Below are positions 59,624 through 64,000 of a DNA stretch of 64,000 bases, piece after piece (position 1 is the stretch's first letter; every line of letters starts with the position of its first letter). This DNA is from Hemerocallis citrina (lineage: Eukaryota > Streptophyta > Magnoliopsida > Asparagales > Asphodelaceae), in assembly GCA_017893485.1 (NCBI GenBank), contig CM030363.1, positions 174,680,686-174,744,685 of the forward strand, written 5' to 3'. The position numbers and the translations under genes were made by a program. The notes under the pieces were generated by a model, which searched no databases, was not told the DNA's origin, and was given only the letters and a program-made list of their open reading frames with translations.

Positions 59624-61619
59624 TGTAACACCTTGGATTTTTCAAACCTTATTTATAATGGAGTTCTTTGATTTTATGTGTTGTGCACGTGCAAATTTAT
59701 GCATGTATTTCTCTAAAAATATTTCATAAACTAGTAATCTTAATTCTTTTTTTTTAGAAAGCATAATTTAATCCTAGACCAATTTGTCTCTTTGTATCCC
59801 ACATTAATTAATTAATTAATTAATTAAATTAATAGAGCCCATGGTCTCTTGGCCCATTAGTAAGCCCATTTAATTTAATTCTTTCTTTATTTTAGCCTAA
59901 CTTGTAGTGTAGACTCAAATAATAGACAAATAATTAAACTAACATGAACAACTTATAAGTGGGGAACACTAGTTGGCACGTGCATGCACTAGAGTGTGCA
60001 TTGTGCACCTTTTGACCTTTGGCCGGATTTTACATGGAAAAAGAGGGAGAGTGGATGAGGTGGAGAGGTGGTTACTCCATCATGGGAAGTTTGGCAACTC
60101 CTTAATTCATCTAGGCCCTTGATCCTTAACCACTTGATCTAATCCTAGCCTTATATTCTCACTAAAAATTTGTATAAATACCCCCCCCCCCCTTTACATT
60201 AGTTATCCTTGCACCTAATATATATAAAAAGAGAAAGAGAAAGAAATACAATTAGAGAGTAAAAAAATTGAGAGAATAGTGAGTTCAAAACATTGAGTGG
60301 TGTGCCATTGTGTGTGCTTTTTCCCATTGGAGGCCGGCATTTCTTCAAGAAGCAAAGGGAGAGCTCGGGTTTGCTTCAACCTAGGAGGAGAAGTCAATTG
60401 GTGGCTCGATCTAGGAGGAGGAGGCTTCACTTGGTCATTCTAGGAGATCCTTTAGGAGTTTTGTTGTTTTATCTCCAATAAGGTGGGCAATTTTCTCCAA
60501 CTTCTAACTAGTTACCATGCTAGGGTTATGTGTGTGATCATGCAAAAATAAACAAGAAAAAGGAAATATTACCTTATGTTAGTACCATGTGAAATTGCAT
60601 GAAACAAGTAGTAAAAATTGATTGAATGGCGTGAATAGAAATATTGTGGTGATGATTTGATAATATGCTCGTTTTCTAATTAAGAAATTGTGAATCTTTA
60701 TGTTGAGTTATTCATGAATATGGAAAAATGCAAGATGAAGAAATGTGTTGTTTGTATGTTGTGAACTATGAGAAAATCTCCATGTTATGAAAATAGATTG
60801 AATAACAAATCATGCATGTTTATTATTAGTAAGATTGATACAAAAATCCCCAAATTTTATATGTTACTTTGTTGTCCAAACTTCGGATTTTAGTTGCGGA
60901 ACAGTCGACCGAATATGCGTTAACAGTCGACTGTCCTGACCATTCAGTTCTTCGAGTTTTTAATCCTCACAGAACAGTCGACCGACTATACTTTAACAGT
61001 CGACTGTCCTGACTATTTTCGAGTCTTAAATTCTCGCAGAATAGTCGACCGACTATGCTTTAACAATCGACTGTCCTGACTATTTTGATTTCTCAAGTTT
61101 TAAATGTATTTAAATAAGGAAAAATAAATGTATTGTTTAAAAGAGTTTGAAAAGAGATTTTGATAATGAGAAAATCAAAAGTGTGAATTTTAGATTTAGT
61201 GTTGATAAAAAGAACAAGAGAATTATGTGGAAAGAATGAATTATGAATGTGACAAATGGAATTTATTCTATGCATGAAATTGTACATGAAAGTGAAATCA
61301 AATATCATGATGAATTATGAAAAGTCTTTTGAATATTAATACACAAATGCTATAAACATGAAATGGAATTGAAAGCTAGCGGATAGCTAAGCCTTATACT
61401 AGCATTGAAAGATATTTTTGAGATGAGTTATTGAAAAGTAAAGACCAAGTTGGGTAGTATGGTTGAATTAATGGTTAAGACCGGTATAGAAGAAGTGCTA
61501 ACTCTAGGGTTTGATTTTATTCATGATTCAAATAATTAAGGACTAGATACATAGTGGAGATGTGACGAAAGTAAGAGAAAAACACGAGTATGAGGGCCAT
61601 CGGATTGGCGGTGTGAGAG
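59624..61619 (+). mobile_element. Family-A LTR, copy A4, 5' part
   Basis: Starts TGTAACACCTTGG after a possible TSD ACATA. It has TATAAATA (60173-60180), a C-run and donor-like AAG/GTGGGC (60483). It follows copy A1 up to 'ggattggcggtgtgagag' at 61619 (compare 8860-8877), where sequence of another kind begins. In place of the tRNA-like modules it has the GTCGAC repeats at 60902-61073. Confidence 0.82.
60902..61073. repeat. GTCGAC inverted-repeat array, three units of ~65-73 bp
   Basis: Each unit reads ACAGTCGACCGA..TTAACAGTCGACTGT (with variants), so ACAGTCGA and TCGACTGT can pair. Followed by 'cctgac.attttcgag'. Starts at about 60902, 60975 and 61042. Confidence 0.75.
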
Positions 61620-62191
61620 TGATTCCAAGTCTTGCTTGCTTTAGAATAGGCTTGTGATTGGTGCATTGTTAGATCATGGCATACACGAGCACTACATAAT
61701 TTAGGATGCACGTTTCTCTTTCCATTCAAGATGGTTTGTGATTGTCAGTTTGGAAGATCGTTGTTATTATCAGTATTGCATCAATCGAAGGACTTATGTT
61801 CCCCACCTTTTAGGTACCGGTTCTACCTCTCGAGCAGGTGCAAGAGACATCAGAGTCGCGCAACAGAAGACTCAAGCCGAGGAGCAAGTCCCAGGGACGC
61901 AGATTGACCGTTCAGCAGAGCTTCGGCAGTGAGCCGTCGACTGCCATTCCGAGAGAGAGAAGTTGTTAACTTTACAAAAGGAGTGATGTATGTTGTAATA
62001 AGATATACTAAGTTTATGTAATTTGTATTCTTGTCAAGAACAAGACATTGGTTGTAATCAATGATGTAATAACTTTATTTGGCAATAAAAAGTTTTTAAA
62101 TTTCCGTGTTATTGCTATGTTGAGATGCATTTGAAGGCAAAAATTCTGGTGAGTGTCACGGATAATCCGTAACGGGGATCCGGGGCGCTAC
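61620..62191. mobile_element. LTR end of a further gypsy family (E)
   Basis: Ends ATCCGGGGCGCTACA on the plus strand, with an AATAAA about 100 bp before, in the style of the other LTR ends here. Read as the minus strand it starts TGTAGCGCCCCGG and could be the 3' LTR of the minus-strand gypsy element to its right. Polarity is unresolved. The left edge (TGATTCCAAG) cuts the family-A LTR. Confidence 0.55.
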
Positions 62192-62800
62192 AGGTGCCAT
62201 ACCGATGCTAGTCTGAAAACTGTTGTTGTAGGAAAACTCCACTAGAGTTAAGTGCCTCTCCTAGCCACCGCCGAAATCCATCACACAACACCTTGACATG
62301 TCCTCCAACACACGATTGACTCTCTCAATTTGCCCATCAGTTTGAGGATGAAAGACAATACTGAAGTCAGTCATGGTTCCCACAGTTGCGTGAAGACTTC
62401 TCCAAAAGTGCGACGTGAACCGCACATCTCGATCTGACAAATCGATACGGGAATTCTATGCAGTCTTACTATCTCCCCGATGTACAGTTCTACCAACTTC
62501 TCCATTGACCAAGTGATCTTCATTGCCAGGAAATGAGCAAACTTGGTTAGTCGATCCACTATCACCCAAATCGCATCATTCCCTTTGGGACTTCTAGGAA
62601 ACCCCGTGATGAAATCCATGCTGATGTTCTCCTATTTCCAATCCGGAATGGGTAACGGCTGCAACAATCCTCTGGATCTTTGACTCTCTGCCTTGATTTG
62701 TTGACAAGTTGCACATCTTACTACAAACTCCGCTACATCCTTCTTCATTCCCGACCATCAGAATTGTTGCTTAATATCTTTGTACATCTTGGTACTTCCT
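62192..62800 (-). pseudogene. Integrase of a Tekay-like chromovirus, truncated
   Basis: On the minus strand: HPGSTKMYKDIKQQF, RCATCQQIKAESQR, then the ORF 62619-62371 (MDFITGFPRSPKGNDAIWVI, DRLTKFAHFLAMK). In other frames, SDRDVRF and HPQTDGQ are followed by FSYNNSFQTSIGMAP, where the protein stops at the LTR boundary (62192). The rest of the C-terminus, any chromodomain and the PPT are missing. At least three frame breaks. Confidence 0.85.
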
Positions 62801-62848
62801 GGATGCACTGATAATAGAGTAGTGTGTGCCGACCTGCTCTTTCATCTT

Positions 62849-64000
62849 CTAAATTTCTGGATCAAACTTCTGACCGTCAACAATTAGGTCCCTAAGCGTG
62901 GGTTGAAGCTTCAACGGCTCCAAAGACGTTCCTAGTCCTTGAAACATGACTTCGATTTCAACTCGATTGAGCTCCTCTACTAGTTTCTTCTGAGTTGTAA
63001 TCATACACGACAAGCTGCTCTTCCGACTGAGCGCATCTGCTACCACATTTACTTTGCCGGGTGATACTTTATTTCTGGACGGATATCCTCTAGTACTTCC
63101 AACCACCTCTTCTGCCTCAAATTCAGATCCCTTTGCAGATAGATGTACTTCAGGATCTTGTGATCCGTGTACATGTTGACCTTCTCTCCATATACATAAT
63201 GCCTCCATTACTTCAAAGCAAATATAATCGCTGCTAACTCCAATCATGGATTGGATAATTCTTCTCATGCTGTCACAATTGTCTAGACCCATAAGCTATT
63301 ATATTTTCCTCTTGCATCAGTACACAGCCCAGCCCTCGATATGAAGCATCGCTGAAGACATCATAATCAATCCCTGCTCTCGGCAAAGCTAGTATTGGAG
63401 CGGTAGTCAACCTCTCCTTCAACTGTTGAAAACTTGCTTCGCACTATTCTGTCCACTTAAAACTCACATTCTTTCTTGTAAGTCTCGTGAGTGGCACGGC
63501 TATCTGAGCATAACCCTGAATAAACCTCTAGTAATAACCACTCAAGCCCATGAAACTCCTGATCTCCTTTACTGATGTGGGTCTTTGCCAATCCTTCACT
63601 GCCTCTATCTTCTGCGGATCAGTGGCCACTCCCTACTTAGAAAGGATATGACCCAGGAAGGCGACGTCGGACTTCCAGAAGTCGCACTTGGATAATTTGG
63701 CATACAATTTCTATTCCTGCAGCTTCTTCAATACCTCTGCTAAGTGCCCACCATGCTTTTCTTCTGTCTTGGAGTAGATCAGAATATTATTGATAAACAA
63801 CATGATGAAAGAGTCGATGAATGGTCGCAGGACCCTGTTCATCATGTCCATGAATATGGTCGGTGCATTCGTCACTCCGAATGACATAACTAAGAATTCG
63901 TAATGCCCATGTCAAGTTTGAAAAGCAGTCTTATGCACATCCTCTTCCTTAACTCGAACTTGGTGATAACCCGACCGAAGATCTATCTTGGAGAAAACTA
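62849..64000 (-). pseudogene. Reverse transcriptase / RNase H of a Tekay-like chromovirus, runs off the window
   Basis: From the right edge the minus strand reads VFSKIDLRSGYHQVRVKEED, HYEFLVMSFGVTNAPTIFM, then FINNILIYSKTEEKHGGHL where YVDD is expected, so both catalytic Asp of the box are changed to Asn. KDWQRPTSVKEIRSFMGLSG and DVFSDASYRGLGCVLMQEE (RNase H start) follow, then the ORF 63292-62849 with VVADALSRKS. Several stops. The protease and gag should lie beyond 64000. Confidence 0.88.

Noticed and set aside
1..64000. CRISPR arrays, operons, bacterial-type promoters or rRNA genes
   Set aside because: Sequence is a plant nuclear repeat landscape; the tandem arrays have no spacer structure and no rRNA signature was seen.

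Overview
This window looks like AT-rich intergenic heterochromatin of a flowering plant, most likely a eudicot. It is built almost entirely of nested LTR retrotransposons, with one large gene-capturing Helitron. I found no intact host gene. Plant origin is supported by Tat-, Athila- and Tekay-like Ty3/gypsy elements, a Ty1/copia element, and a spliced fragment of a plant-type NOT9 (CCR4-NOT subunit) gene. Every polyprotein is broken by stops and frameshifts.

Layout, outside to inside. A Ty1/copia element (internal region 34439-38414, plus strand) has its 5' part beyond the left edge, cut off by a long family-B LTR (1-1854 and 33813-34438). That LTR is split by a ~4.2 kb family-C LTR (1855-33807; TSD TTAAC). 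Family C is split by a 19.6 kb Tat-lineage gypsy element on the minus strand (3325-22939; TSD TATAT) and by an 8.1 kb minus-strand Helitron (23111-31233; between A and T, CTAG end). The Tat element is itself split by two solo family-A LTRs (6399-9675, TSD ATGGG; 12039-15521, TSD TTAAG).

Right half. The copia 3' LTR starts at 38415. It is split by a family-D (Athila-like) solo LTR (38435-39892; TSD TTAGT), a family-B solo LTR (43287-46865; TSD AAATA) and a family-A solo LTR (39950-43283; TSD ATATG). At about 47090 the sequence jumps into the middle of another family-D LTR. It then runs through a deleted Athila-like element (to 56437), TTAGT, and a second copy of the copia LTR. This is the signature of a tandem duplication of a nested locus. 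A third family-B solo LTR (47426-50985; TSD CATTC) lies inside that unit. The right edge holds two opposed family-A LTRs, an LTR end of another type, and the minus-strand pol of a Tekay-like gypsy element running out of the window.

The parts do not form a host pathway. What stands out: the Helitron carries the last three NOT9 exons with frame and splice sites intact; three family-A LTRs carry tRNA-like modules with Pol III A/B-box motifs at similar offsets; the Tat element has an antisense extra ORF and two satellite-like arrays; solo LTRs dominate, implying much LTR-LTR recombination.
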